A stretch of DNA of 12,985 nucleotides from an uncultured Clostridia bacterium (GTDB lineage: Bacteria; Bacillota; Clostridia; Oscillospirales; Acutalibacteraceae). The stretch covers positions 1-12,985 of the forward strand of contig CAMMKL010000032.1 in assembly GCA_946497265.1 (NCBI GenBank), given 5' to 3'. Made by a program: the position numbers and the translations under genes. The notes under the pieces were generated by a model that was not told the DNA's origin, ran no database searches, and saw only the letters and a program-made list of their open reading frames with translations. Numbering within the stretch: the first letter of the stretch is position 1; each line of letters starts with the position of its first letter. Positions 1 through 8,200 of the stretch are shown piece by piece.

Positions 1-567
1 AACGTCCGGGCTGCGGCGCATGGAGATCAGCTGAAAACTGGAAAGTTCCACTACGGCAAAATCCTCTTCCCCGATGCGCTCAATTTCCGGGAGCAGGGGG
101 CGGCCGATGTTGCCGCCCAGATGTACGGTTTTCCCCGCGGCTTTGAGCATTTCGGACACAATCGTGGTGGTGGTTGTTTTGCCGTCCGAACCGGTTACGG
201 CGAAAATTTTGCAGGGGCACAGATCAAAAAAGACCTCCATTTCCGAAGTAACCGCCACGCCGCGGGCACGAGCCGCCTCCAGCTCCGGCAAATGGAATTT
301 CATGCCCGGCGTGCGGAAAATCACGTCAACATCCAGGTCTTTCAGATAGTCCTCTCCCAAATGGAGCTCAACCCCACGGCTCTCCAGCTCGCGGGCGGTT
401 TCCCCCAGCTCTTCACGGCTCCGCCGGTCGCAGGCAAGCACCCGGCAGCCTTTTTCCTGAAACCGGCGGATTAAAGGCAGGTTGCTGCCGCCGATCCCAC
501 AAAAAGCCACGCGCTTCCCTTTCATCCCTCTGAAAAAACGCTCTATACGATCATCCATATCATTCAT
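1..567 (-). CDS. murD: UDP-N-acetylmuramoylalanine--D-glutamate ligase (MurD), N-terminal part, cut by window edge
   Basis: MurD is the cytoplasmic ATP-dependent ligase that adds D-glutamate to UDP-MurNAc-L-alanine in peptidoglycan precursor synthesis. The visible 189 residues hold a Rossmann-like N-terminal domain (VAFCGIGGSN near residues 20-29), the Mur-ligase ATP-binding loop TGSDGKTTTT (125-134), GGNIG (151-155) and ELSSFQL (174-180), a string typical of MurD rather than other Mur ligases. The frame is open to base 1, so the central and C-terminal domains lie outside the window. Two in-frame ATGs compete: 567 (MNDMDDR) and 558 (MDDR). The AGAGG at 568-572 touches the first but sits 9 nt before the second, so 558 may be the true start. 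The gene is transcribed away from rnpB, with a promoter at 729-757. Assignment is firm; the exact start is not. Confidence 0.93.
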   Translation of the reverse strand, partial: MNDMDDRIERFFRGMKGKRVAFCGIGGSNLPLIRRFQEKGCRVLACDRRSREELGETARELESRGVELHLGEDYLKDLDVDVIFRTPGMKFHLPELEAARARGVAVTSEMEVFFDLCPCKIFAVTGSDGKTTTTTIVSEMLKAAGKTVHLGGNIGRPLLPEIERIGEEDFAVVELSSFQLISMRRSPDV

Positions 568-669
568 CCTCTCTTAAATTCTCTCTCCCCATTACCAGGC
601 CGATTTCCTTTCATTGCGTGACTCATCGTCTTCATTTTGGGCAGGGGATTCCGGTTTCATACATAACAT

Positions 670-705
670 GCGGCCATTCCCCGTCTTTTCTTAACGGGAA
701 GCCGC
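670..705 (-). promoter_or_regulatory. Imperfect stem-loop in the murD leader
   Basis: Read on the minus strand, GCGGC and GCCGC (701-705 and 670-674) flank a second stem formed by 694-700 against 677-684 with one bulged C, and a 9-nt loop at 685-693. It lies about 20 nt after the predicted murD transcription start, so it would form near the 5' end of the mRNA. No U-tract follows it, so it is not a simple terminator. Function is unknown; it could stabilise the transcript or be incidental. Confidence 0.35.
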
Positions 706-728
706 TCCTAATTCCGTCTATTCTTTTT

Positions 729-757
729 ATTATACTGTTTCTCCTTTAAAATAGCAA
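729..757 (-). promoter_or_regulatory. Sigma-A type promoter for murD
   Basis: On the minus strand TTGCTA (752-757) and a perfect TATAAT (729-734) are separated by 17 bp (735-751). Transcription would begin near 722, giving a leader of about 155 nt before murD. The perfect -10 box and optimal spacing make this a good housekeeping promoter. The rest of 568-891 holds no gene that I can support, apart from a possible 25-codon leader ORF at 592-669. Confidence 0.75.
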
Positions 758-891
758 CGTAATTTCTAGCAAAGTTACCCTTAAGCAGCGTTCCGCCTTA
801 CACCACAGGCGGGATTTGTATCAAAAACCGGCAACTTATTTGAATCATCCTCCTATCTGCCGGAATCAATCCAAAACGGCCCTTTGTAACG

Positions 892-920
892 TTGACACTT
901 TATAAATTCTATATTACAAT
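892..920 (+). promoter_or_regulatory. Sigma-A type promoter for rnpB
   Basis: TTGACA (892-897, perfect -35) and TACAAT (915-920, 5 of 6 at -10) are separated by exactly 17 bp. The expected start, about 7-8 nt after the -10 box, falls at 927-928. That is where the first helix (P1) of RNase P RNA begins, so promoter and RNA boundary support each other. Confidence 0.88.
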
Positions 921-927
921 AGGGTTT

Positions 928-1277
928 ACGAGCAAGCTGAGCAGCCGCGGGTGCAGTCCCGAAAGGGCGCACGCGAGGAAAGTCTGGGCTCCACAGGGCA
1001 AGGATAACGGCTAACGGCCGCCGGGGGCGACCCCAGGGAAAGTGCAACAGAGAGATACCGCCGCATGATGATGCGGTAAGGGTGGAAAGGCGGGGTAAGA
1101 GCCCACCAGCGTGCGGGAGACCGCACGGCTATGTAAACCCTATCCGGAGCAACACCGCGGAGGAACCGATGCGCCGGCCCGGCGCGTTCCATGGAGGTGG
1201 CACTGAGCAGAGGCGGCAACGCCCTGCCAAGATAGATGGCTGTTCACGACAGAACCCGGCTTATAGGCTTGGTCGTT
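928..1277 (+). ncRNA. rnpB: RNase P RNA, bacterial class A
   Basis: This is the catalytic RNA of ribonuclease P, which removes 5' leaders from precursor tRNAs. Conserved blocks are directly readable: GAGGAAAGTCTGGGCTCC (975-992) followed by CACAGGGCAAGGATAACGG, then GGGAAAGTGCAACAGAGAG with ATACCGCC near 1035-1063, GGTAAGGGTGGAAAGG then GGTAAGAGCCCACCAGCG near 1075-1112, and the 3' block ACGACAGAACCCGGCTTAT (1246-1264). The ends pair as helix P1: 928-937 (ACGAGCAAGC) with 1267-1276 (GCTTGGTCGT), with one G-G mismatch. Length is about 350 nt, normal for the class. The 3' half resembles the Escherichia coli (type A) layout rather than the Bacillus B type. Short reading frames across this region on both strands are chance. 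Exact mature ends are inferred from P1 pairing. Confidence 0.96.
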
Positions 1278-1280
1278 TTA

Positions 1281-1322
1281 AAATAACCATTGCTTTGATT
1301 GGAGCGATGGTTATTTTTTATT
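1281..1322 (+). terminator. Intrinsic terminator of rnpB
   Basis: A 14-bp stem (1281-1294 with 1303-1316, one G-U pair) closes an 8-nt loop (1295-1302) and runs into a T-rich tract. It starts a few nucleotides after the P1 helix of RNase P RNA, as expected for a factor-independent terminator of rnpB. Confidence 0.9.
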
Positions 1323-1440
1323 TTAGGTTTGCCAAACGTTTGCCCTGTGGCCCGGTTTACGGGCAGACAAAACATTTTCAGGCCAAGATCTTTCGCTTTT
1401 AACGGCCAAAAGATCGCGCTTCTTTTTGTCGAATTGGGTG

Positions 1441-1469
1441 TTTACAAGATTTCATTTGGATGGTATAGT
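1441..1469 (+). promoter_or_regulatory. Sigma-A type promoter with extended -10 for the TIM-barrel/acyl-CoA synthetase gene
   Basis: TTTACA (1441-1446) and TATAGT (1464-1469) are separated by 17 bp, and TGG directly before the -10 box gives an extended -10 (TGn). Transcription would start near 1475, leaving a leader of about 93 nt. A short inverted repeat, TAGTA (1466-1470) and TACTA (1481-1485), spans the -10 box and start site and might be an operator. Nothing else is seen in 1323-1440. Confidence 0.72.
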
Positions 1470-1555
1470 AAAATTGTCTGTACTAAAAAATATACAACCG
1501 ATGTGTGGATATCCGCTTACTTTGTAGGTAAGTAGCCATGCTGCAATTAGATTGT

Positions 1556-1560
1556 GGAGG
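1556..1560 (+). promoter_or_regulatory. Ribosome binding site that decides the start at 1568
   Basis: GGAGG ends 1 nt before the ATG at 1562 and 7 nt before the ATG at 1568. Both are in frame, as is an ATG at 1538 that lies upstream of the site. Only 1568 has normal spacing, so it is taken as the start. Confidence 0.8.
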
Positions 1561-1567
1561 AATGAGT

Positions 1568-4099
1568 ATGAAATTGGCTTTTTCTACGTTGGGCTGCCCG
1601 GACTTTGACTGGCCCGACATTTATTCTATGGCAAAAGATTTCGGCTTTTCCGGGATTGAGTTGCGCGGGCTGGGAAATGATATTTTCTCCGTGCGCGCAA
1701 AGCCGTTTAGCAAGGAAGGGCTGCCGAAAACCATTGAACAGTTGCAAAAAAAGCACTTGGAAATCCCCTGTGTTTCTACCGGCTGCGCGCTCAAATGCAA
1801 AGAAAAGGCAAAGGAAACGCAAGAAGAGATTCGGGAATACATCGACTTGGCCGCTAAGCTCGGCGCTCCGTATATCCGGATCCTGGGGGATCTGAAGCCC
1901 GCGCCGGAAGGTGAGGTGGACGACGATTTCGTCCTGGAGCAGTTAAAAGCCTTGGTACCCTATGCGGAACAGAACGATATCACCCTGCTGGTAGAAACCA
2001 ACGGCGTATATGCCGACACTTCCCGTCTGCACAATCTGCTCAACCAGGTGGGCAGCGACAACGTGGCGGCCCTGTGGGATATCCATCATCCCTACCGCTT
2101 CGCCGGGGAAAAGCCGGAACAGACCGTGCAGAACCTGGGCAATTACATCAAATACACCCACATAAAGGATTCTATTCTGATTGACGGGGAAGTACAGTAC
2201 CGGCTTATGGGCGAGGGCGACCTGCCCGTTGATGATATCATGCGCGCGTTGCAGTCCATCAATTACGAGGGCTACATCTCGCTTGAATGGCTCAAACGGT
2301 ACGCGCCCAACCTGAGCGACGCGGGCATCGTATTCCCCCATTTCTCCAATTTTATGAGCCAGTACATGGAGGAAAAGCGGGAGGATTCCCGGCTTTACGA
2401 CAATAACCTGGGCACAGGGAAATACGTTTGGCCCAAGGAACACCTGATCGACCTGACGTTCCCACAGGTGCTGGACCGCATGGTAGAAGAATTCCCCGAT
2501 CAGTACGCGTTCCGTTACACCACACTGGACTACACCCGCACCTATTCCGAATTTCGGGACGATGTGGATACCTTCGCCAGAGCCTTGATTGCAATGGGCG
2601 TCAAGCGCGGGGATCATGTGGCCATCTGGGCCACCAACGTGCCGCAGTGGTATATTACCTTCTGGGCAACCACGAAAATCGGCGCTGTGCTGGTTACGGT
2701 AAATACGGCGTATAAGATCCACGAAGCCGAATATCTTTTGCGCCAGTCCGATACGCATACCTTGGTAATGATAGACGGCTTTAAAGATTCCAATTATGTA
2801 GAGATCATGCAGGAGCTCTGCCCGGAACTGGCAACGGCCGATTCTTCCAAGCCCCTGCACATCCGCCGGCTGCCCTTCCTGCGCAACATCATTACAGTGG
2901 ATTCCAAACAGCCCGGCTGCAAAACCTGGGAGGAGTGCGAAGCTCTGGCCCGCACCGTGCCCATGGCCGAGGTGCTGCGCCGCATGGCGGAGATACATAA
3001 GCACGACGTCTGCAACATGCAGTACACTTCCGGCACCACCGGTTTCCCCAAAGGCGTCATGCTCACCCACTATAATGTGGTGAATAACGGGAAAGCGATC
3101 GGCGACTGCATGGACCTTTCCACCGCCGACCGTCTGATGATCCAGGTGCCCATGTTCCACTGCTTCGGCATGGTGCTCGCCATGACTGCGGCGATGACCC
3201 ATGGAACTACCATGTCGCCTATCCCGGCTTTCTCACCCAAAAAAGGCTTGGATTGCATCAACCGGGAAAAGATCACCGCGTTCCACGGGGTACCCACCAT
3301 GTTCATCGCCATGCTGTCCCATCCGGATTTCGAAAAGACCGATTTCAGCCACATGCGCACCGGCATCATGGCCGGCAGCCCCTGCCCGGTCAAGGTTATG
3401 CAGGACGTCGTAGATAAGATGAACATGAAAGAAATCTGCATCACCTATGGGCAGACGGAGGCTTCTCCGGGATGCACCATGAGCAAGACGACGGATTCCC
3501 TGGATGTGCGCGTCAACACAGTGGGCGGCGCCATGTTCGGCGTGGAGTGCAAAATCGTAGATCCCGAAACCGGCGAGGATCTGCCCGACTATACCGACGG
3601 GGAATTCGTGGCCCGCGGCTATAACATCATGAAGGGCTACTACAAGATGCCTACCGCTACCGCCGCGGCCATTGACGAAAACGGATGGCTCCACACGGGC
3701 GACCTCGCCCAGCGCGACGCCGACGGTAATTACAAGATTACCGGCCGCATCAAGGATATGATTATCCGGGGCGGTGAAAATATATACCCCAAGGAGATCG
3801 AAGACTTTATTTATACCCATCCCAAGGTGTCGGATGTGCAGGTCATCGGCGTACCGGATAAACAGTACGGCGAAGAGATCATGGCCTGTGTCATACTCAA
3901 GCAGGGGGAAACCATGACGGAAGACGAACTCAAGGAATTTGTTTCCTCCCATATGGCCAAGCACAAAACCCCCCGGTACGTGGACTTTGTAGAAAGCTTC
4001 CCGATGAACGCGGCGGGAAAAATCCTGAAATATAAGATGCGGGAGGAAGCGGTCGAAAAGCTCAAGCTGCAGGCGGATGCAAGCATCGAAACCGCCTAA
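1568..4099 (+). CDS. Fusion protein: xylose-isomerase-like TIM barrel + acyl-CoA synthetase
   Basis: The 843-residue cytoplasmic protein joins two enzymes. Residues 1-275 resemble the sugar-phosphate isomerase/epimerase (xylose-isomerase-like, AP endonuclease 2) family: FSTLGCPDFDW at the start, LVETNG with E143, LWDIHHPY with D171 and H174, THIKD with H198, and SLEW with E240. This matches the family's divalent-metal site. Residues about 292-843 form a complete AMP-forming acyl-CoA synthetase: YTSGTTGFPKG (486-496), YGQTE (627-631), TGD ending at D712, GRIKDMIIRGGENIYPKEIE from 726, and K818 in NAAGKILK, the usual adenylation lysine. The segment AIWATNVPQWYITFWATTKIGA resembles medium-chain fatty acyl-CoA synthetases of the FadD/ACSF2 type. 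Each half is near the length of its stand-alone family, and the join is in one frame with a short linker (about 275-295). The gene has its own promoter and no operon partner. The substrates are unknown and the pairing is unusual. Confidence 0.92.
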   Translation: MKLAFSTLGCPDFDWPDIYSMAKDFGFSGIELRGLGNDIFSVRAKPFSKEGLPKTIEQLQKKHLEIPCVSTGCALKCKEKAKETQEEIREYIDLAAKLGAPYIRILGDLKPAPEGEVDDDFVLEQLKALVPYAEQNDITLLVETNGVYADTSRLHNLLNQVGSDNVAALWDIHHPYRFAGEKPEQTVQNLGNYIKYTHIKDSILIDGEVQYRLMGEGDLPVDDIMRALQSINYEGYISLEWLKRYAPNLSDAGIVFPHFSNFMSQYMEEKREDSRLYDNNLGTGKYVWPKEHLIDLTFPQVLDRMVEEFPDQYAFRYTTLDYTRTYSEFRDDVDTFARALIAMGVKRGDHVAIWATNVPQWYITFWATTKIGAVLVTVNTAYKIHEAEYLLRQSDTHTLVMIDGFKDSNYVEIMQELCPELATADSSKPLHIRRLPFLRNIITVDSKQPGCKTWEECEALARTVPMAEVLRRMAEIHKHDVCNMQYTSGTTGFPKGVMLTHYNVVNNGKAIGDCMDLSTADRLMIQVPMFHCFGMVLAMTAAMTHGTTMSPIPAFSPKKGLDCINREKITAFHGVPTMFIAMLSHPDFEKTDFSHMRTGIMAGSPCPVKVMQDVVDKMNMKEICITYGQTEASPGCTMSKTTDSLDVRVNTVGGAMFGVECKIVDPETGEDLPDYTDGEFVARGYNIMKGYYKMPTATAAAIDENGWLHTGDLAQRDADGNYKITGRIKDMIIRGGENIYPKEIEDFIYTHPKVSDVQVIGVPDKQYGEEIMACVILKQGETMTEDELKEFVSSHMAKHKTPRYVDFVESFPMNAAGKILKYKMREEAVEKLKLQADASIETA

Positions 4100-4120
4100 A
4101 GCCGACTGTTTCTCAGTAAG

Positions 4121-4151
4121 CCCATACCTGCAAAAGCTTTGCAGGTATGGG
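4121..4151. repeat. Perfect 14-bp inverted repeat (hairpin) after the fusion gene
   Basis: Positions 4121-4134 pair perfectly with 4138-4151 around a 3-nt loop, 22 bp after the stop codon. No T-run follows on the plus strand, so alone it is a weak terminator. It may protect the 3' end or act with the stronger hairpin at 4191-4238. Confidence 0.6.
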
Positions 4152-4190
4152 AAGCATTCGGTATTCCCGCATGATTAGGAAACCAAACGG

Positions 4191-4238
4191 AAAAACACCC
4201 TTTGATGCAGAATGTTGCCTGCATCAAAGGGTGTTTTT
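4191..4238. terminator. Bidirectional intrinsic terminator between convergent genes
   Basis: A perfect 20-bp stem (4191-4210 with 4219-4238) encloses an 8-nt loop. It starts with five A and ends with five T, so each strand reads hairpin then T-run. It sits between the fusion gene (plus, ends 4099) and the disrupted lipoprotein gene (minus, ends 4304), and can stop transcription from both sides. Confidence 0.9.
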
Positions 4239-4303
4239 CTTCTTTCTCCATGTCTATGTTTGATAGTTGGACGATTGGCCTTCGGTTCCATTTATGCCTA
4301 GCT

Positions 4304-5143
4304 TTACCGCCCATAATCAGCTAACGCGTCTTCCGAAAGACTTACGTCGGCCGCAGCCGCGCGGTTTTTCAGCAGTTCCGGTAAATACTCCTTTGAAACA
4401 TAGCTGGTAAGCACGCTGCTTTGAACCTCTTCAAACGGTTGGTAAGTAACCTCCCTGTTTAAAAGCGTTACTTTCGACGACCCCAAATCATACTCTTCCC
4501 CGATGTTCCCAGAGGTAAGAACATCCCCCAATACGTCCATGGAATGATAAGACACCGTGAGTTCATCGTAAGTGATGGTTTTGATTTCCGTCTTTTCCTG
4601 CCCATCTTCCTGCGTCTTAACTTGGTATTCGTAGGTCGCGTCGGAAATATAGTTTTCTTTGTCTTCTTCGTAAAAGCGCTTCGCTTCTTTCAGCACTTCT
4701 TCCGATGGTGTTTTTGCTATCGCTGCCGCTGTTTTCTGCTTGTAATCGGCAAGGACGTATTCAAAATAATCGGCCAATTCAAATTGGCGCACGCCCATCA
4801 CAGCTTCCCCTTTGGCAATTTTTTCTTCTCGCGTCTTGTTTTCCTGTTCCATATCCGTTTTCAACGTTTCAAAAGAAAACGGTTCGGCCGCCTGGTATTC
4901 TACGGCAAGGTCAAAAAGGCTGTAGGCTTCCACAGCGTATTGCGCTGCGTTCTGGTAAAGCGCCTGCGTATCCTCTCGGTCGATCAGATCCCGTTATACA
5001 ATATCGAAAAACAGGGAGAATTCTTCGGAATAAATCCTGTGATCCCCAAAGGTCAAAACAGGGGTTTCCTCTTTTGCGCAGCCTGCCGGTACACACACAA
5101 AGCAGAACGCCAGGCACAGAACTAAAAACGATTTTATTTTCAT
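4304..5143 (-). pseudogene. SurA/PrsA-like foldase lipoprotein, interrupted by an in-frame stop
   Basis: From the ATG at 5143 the frame reads a lipoprotein-like signal sequence (MKIKSFLVLCLAF, then VPAGC as a weak lipobox). It continues through VLTFGDHRIYSEEFSLFFDIV, typical of the N-terminal region of SurA/PrsA-type chaperones, and stops at TAA (minus, 4994-4996) after 49 codons. The same frame resumes without any shift and stays open for some 230 codons to TAA at 4304. It includes EVLKEAKRFYEEDKENY, another pattern common in that chaperone family. A parvulin PPIase domain is not evident. GGGGGA at 5150-5155 is a good ribosome site for 5143. The later ATG at 4933 lacks a signal peptide, so a functional restart is doubtful. 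The gene lies 82 nt after the large surface protein and could have been co-transcribed as its secretion helper. A single-base sequencing error would give the same picture. The family call is tentative. Confidence 0.72.
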
Positions 5144-5170
5144 CCGATCTTCCCCCATCCGATAAATAGG

Positions 5171-5205
5171 GCTTTCCGGAAAAGCGGCAAGCTTTTCCGG
5201 AAAGC
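5171..5205. repeat. 15-bp hairpin made of two TTTCCGGAAA palindromes
   Basis: Positions 5171-5185 pair perfectly with 5191-5205 (loop GGCAA). Each arm itself contains the palindrome TTTCCGGAAA (5173-5182 and 5194-5203), the two centres 21 bp apart. On the minus strand the stem is followed only by CCTATTTATC, a poor U-tract. It may be a weak terminator or attenuator after the surface-protein gene, or an operator in front of the lipoprotein gene. Confidence 0.6.
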
Positions 5206-5225
5206 TTATAAAAGTCTAATACGAG

Positions 5226-8200
5226 TTATCTGCTTTTTCTTTTTAGCAGCAGGAGAGCGCCCACAGCCGCAACGCCCAAAACAGAGAGTGCCGTAAGCGG
5301 CATGGAATCGCCCGTTGTGGGAAGATTCGGATCCGATGTTCCAGGATCTTCCGTGCCGGGAACCTCCGCCTGCAGTTTGCCATAAGCCTCCTGCAGTTGC
5401 GCTACCGTCGCTTCGATCAAGGCGTTTTGATCCTTGCCGAGATCCTGCGCCATCAAAGCCTGTGCGTTGGCAATCGCTTCTCTGGCAAACGCGGCGCTTT
5501 CGGCACTGTACTGGGAAAGTTCAAGGCCCTGCAGTTTTTCCAGCCATTCTTCCAGGTTGCCTTTGTCGGCACGCAAGCGCAATGCAACCATCGCGTCCAG
5601 CAGCTCGGAGCACATAGCGTCGATTTCATCCTGCGTGGCCGTGTCGTTGTTATCGTACATATCCTTGGCTTTTTCCAAAACGGTTCGGAAATTGTCTTTA
5701 TTCTGGTCGTCTACATACTGATCCAGATCGTAACCTTCCGCCTCTGCAATGATTTTGCCAAGTTCGCTCTTGTCGCCCGCTTCGGGAAGGGGAACCAGGT
5801 TGTCAAAGGCCGCTTGCAGCGTATCCATCGCTTGCGAGATGTCGGAGGCCATCGCGTCCGGATCTTGTGCCACCAGCTTGGCTTCTTCCAGAGCCTTTTG
5901 GAAGGCTTCCTTTTCTGCGCCGTCTTCATAGGAATCCAGATCGACGGCATCCATCTGCGCAATCAATTGGATGAGTTCCGTTTTGTCGCCCTGTACAAAT
6001 CCCAAGCCCTGAATGGCCAGCAACAGGTCTTTCCACGCCTGGTCCACCTGCTCCTGAGTGGCGTTCTCGTCCTCGTAGATGTCCGTAGCTTCGTTCAAGA
6101 CCGCATAGAAAGCTTCCTGCGCCGAGGGCACCAATTGATCGACGTCGCCGTTCTCCACATGTGCGTTCGCCAAGCCCAATACGTACTCCAGCGTACTTTT
6201 GTTTACCGGGGCAGAGGTTGTCTGGATGGCCCCCAAATCAGGAGAAGCCGCATCCACTTCATTTCCCATCATATCTGGAATTTGAGCATAAAGCGCAGGA
6301 ATCGGACGTCCCGCGTCAATCGCGGGAGAATCCTGCTGCAATTCATAGGCAGACAGGTCCCAAGCATCTGCGATATTCCCGGCAACCAACGCTTCGGCGT
6401 TACCGTCGCCCATGGTCCCCGGCGCTTGGAACAAGGGATCCATATCCCATAAGTTATCCTGATAGAACGCGCTGTCTTTGTTGATTCCTGAAGAATCAAA
6501 ATTATAGAATAGGTTGTTGCCAAAGCAGTTGCCGTCCCCTTCCGCTACCACACTGTCTTCCGCAAGAGATTTGGTATTATTGAACTGGTTTACTTCGCTG
6601 TCACGGAAAGCATAGGGCTCTCCAGCGCGATAGAAAATATTATTGTAAATAGCTACCGACTGGTACTGTCCGGATTGGCTTTCAAAAAAGCGGTCGTATT
6701 CCGGGACAAAGTCAACTGCGTCTTCCGGGTTGTAATAGACCGTGTTGTTGAAAACGGAACAGTTAATGCTTCCCGGCCGGGTGTACAGCAGCGCATAGAA
6801 GCCCGCGTCGCCCTGGCTGATGTTGTAGCAGTAGTAGGAGTCGAAGGAGGGAAGGTTTGCCGGTGTGCAGAATTGCACGAACCCGCCCACATTCTGATGG
6901 CTGTAGTTGTATTTCACCGCCACGTTTTCATTGAGCGCGTCGACCTCAATCCCCTGCGCGTCATTCGCCAGATAGGCCCGGCTGACTTCATTGTACTGGA
7001 TTACCGCATTGGACACCAGATAGGGGAAAATGCCGGCGGCAGCCGCCGTATCGTAGCAGGGTTCGTCCACGAGGTTGTATTCGGTGACCACTCCGTCCAT
7101 GCACTGCAGGATGATTCCGTCGCCGTCAATCCGGCGGATAATATTGCTGCCGATGTAGATGTTGGTGGAGGGAGTAAATTCACCCAAGCTTCCCTCGCCG
7201 GCGGAATTTACTACGCTCCAGCGTCCGCCCCATTGACCGTTTTCCGTCATTTCCCTCGTCTTCCAAGGAGAAAGCAGGAAGAAACCGCTGCGGCCTACGT
7301 CTTCGATGGTGCAGTTGGTGATGCGCACGTCGTTAAACCAGGTGGGCCGGCGTTCAGAAGCCTCAAAACTGGTATTTACAAAGAAAATAATGCCGCCGGA
7401 TTCCTTGCCGATATTTCCTTTATCGTTCCCCTGGAATCCATGGATGTATACGTTGTTGATGTAGATATGATCGATTTGACCAACGTCCTCGGCGGTGATA
7501 TACATGCCGCGTTCCATCTCGCGGCTGGGATCGACGTGGTTGTCCTCGTCAAATCCAGGGTTGGCAAATTCAATGTTGCTGATCTCCCAGTAGGACTGGT
7601 TGTGCAGGTAAAACGTCTGGTTTACCCTTCTGCCGTACATCGGGGTCGCCACGCGCATCAGGTCTTCCGTCATGTTGGCGTCCTCATCCATCAAAATCCT
7701 GGGCAGGTCGCCTGTCCCGTAGCTCGAAAGGATAATGGGGCTGCCCTCTGCGCCGGAGCCCTTGGGCCACAGCATCCCGGTCCAGGTTTCCCCGCATTTG
7801 AGCAAAATCTGCGAGCCGGGCAGGAAAGTAGTGCTGTTGACCTTTTCGATAGACTGCCAGGCCGTTTCCGGCGAGGTTCCGTCGTTGTTATCGTTGCCGC
7901 CGGTCGCGTCCAGATAAAAAGTCTTACCAGCTGTAGTAACGACGGTCAGCTGGCCCTCCGCCGTGCTTTCGCCCACGGTGAAACGCAGGGTGTAGGTCTT
8001 ATCCTGCTCCCGGGCGGGGATCAGTCCGAATTCCACGCGATAGGTGACGTCGTCTACTTTCTCCACCTTGTTCACCGCCGCCTGCGCGTCGTTGCCATCG
8101 TAATCCTGATACGCAATTGTCACAGACGCGGTAGTCAAATCGACGGCTGGTTTTTGCACCAGCACGATCGTCGCGGAACCGTTTTTCAAGTCTCGGATCT

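Noticed and set aside
853..1402. Several short frames on both strands across 853-1402
   Set aside because: They overlap RNase P RNA and its terminator; the conserved RNA blocks explain the sequence.
1538..1564. ATG at 1538 or 1562 as start of the fusion protein
   Set aside because: The GGAGG at 1556-1560 lies after the first and only 1 nt before the second; the ATG at 1568 has normal 7-nt spacing and begins directly with the barrel's first strand.
1943..3202. 419-codon open frame on the minus strand opposite the acyl-CoA synthetase fusion
   Set aside because: His/Gly/Val-rich translation without family motifs, opposite a gene whose catalytic motifs are all in place; a codon-usage shadow.
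4304..4933. A separate intact 209-residue protein from the ATG at 4933
   Set aside because: It would begin inside a domain, has no signal peptide or convincing ribosome site, and the same frame continues upstream to a lipoprotein start interrupted only by one stop.
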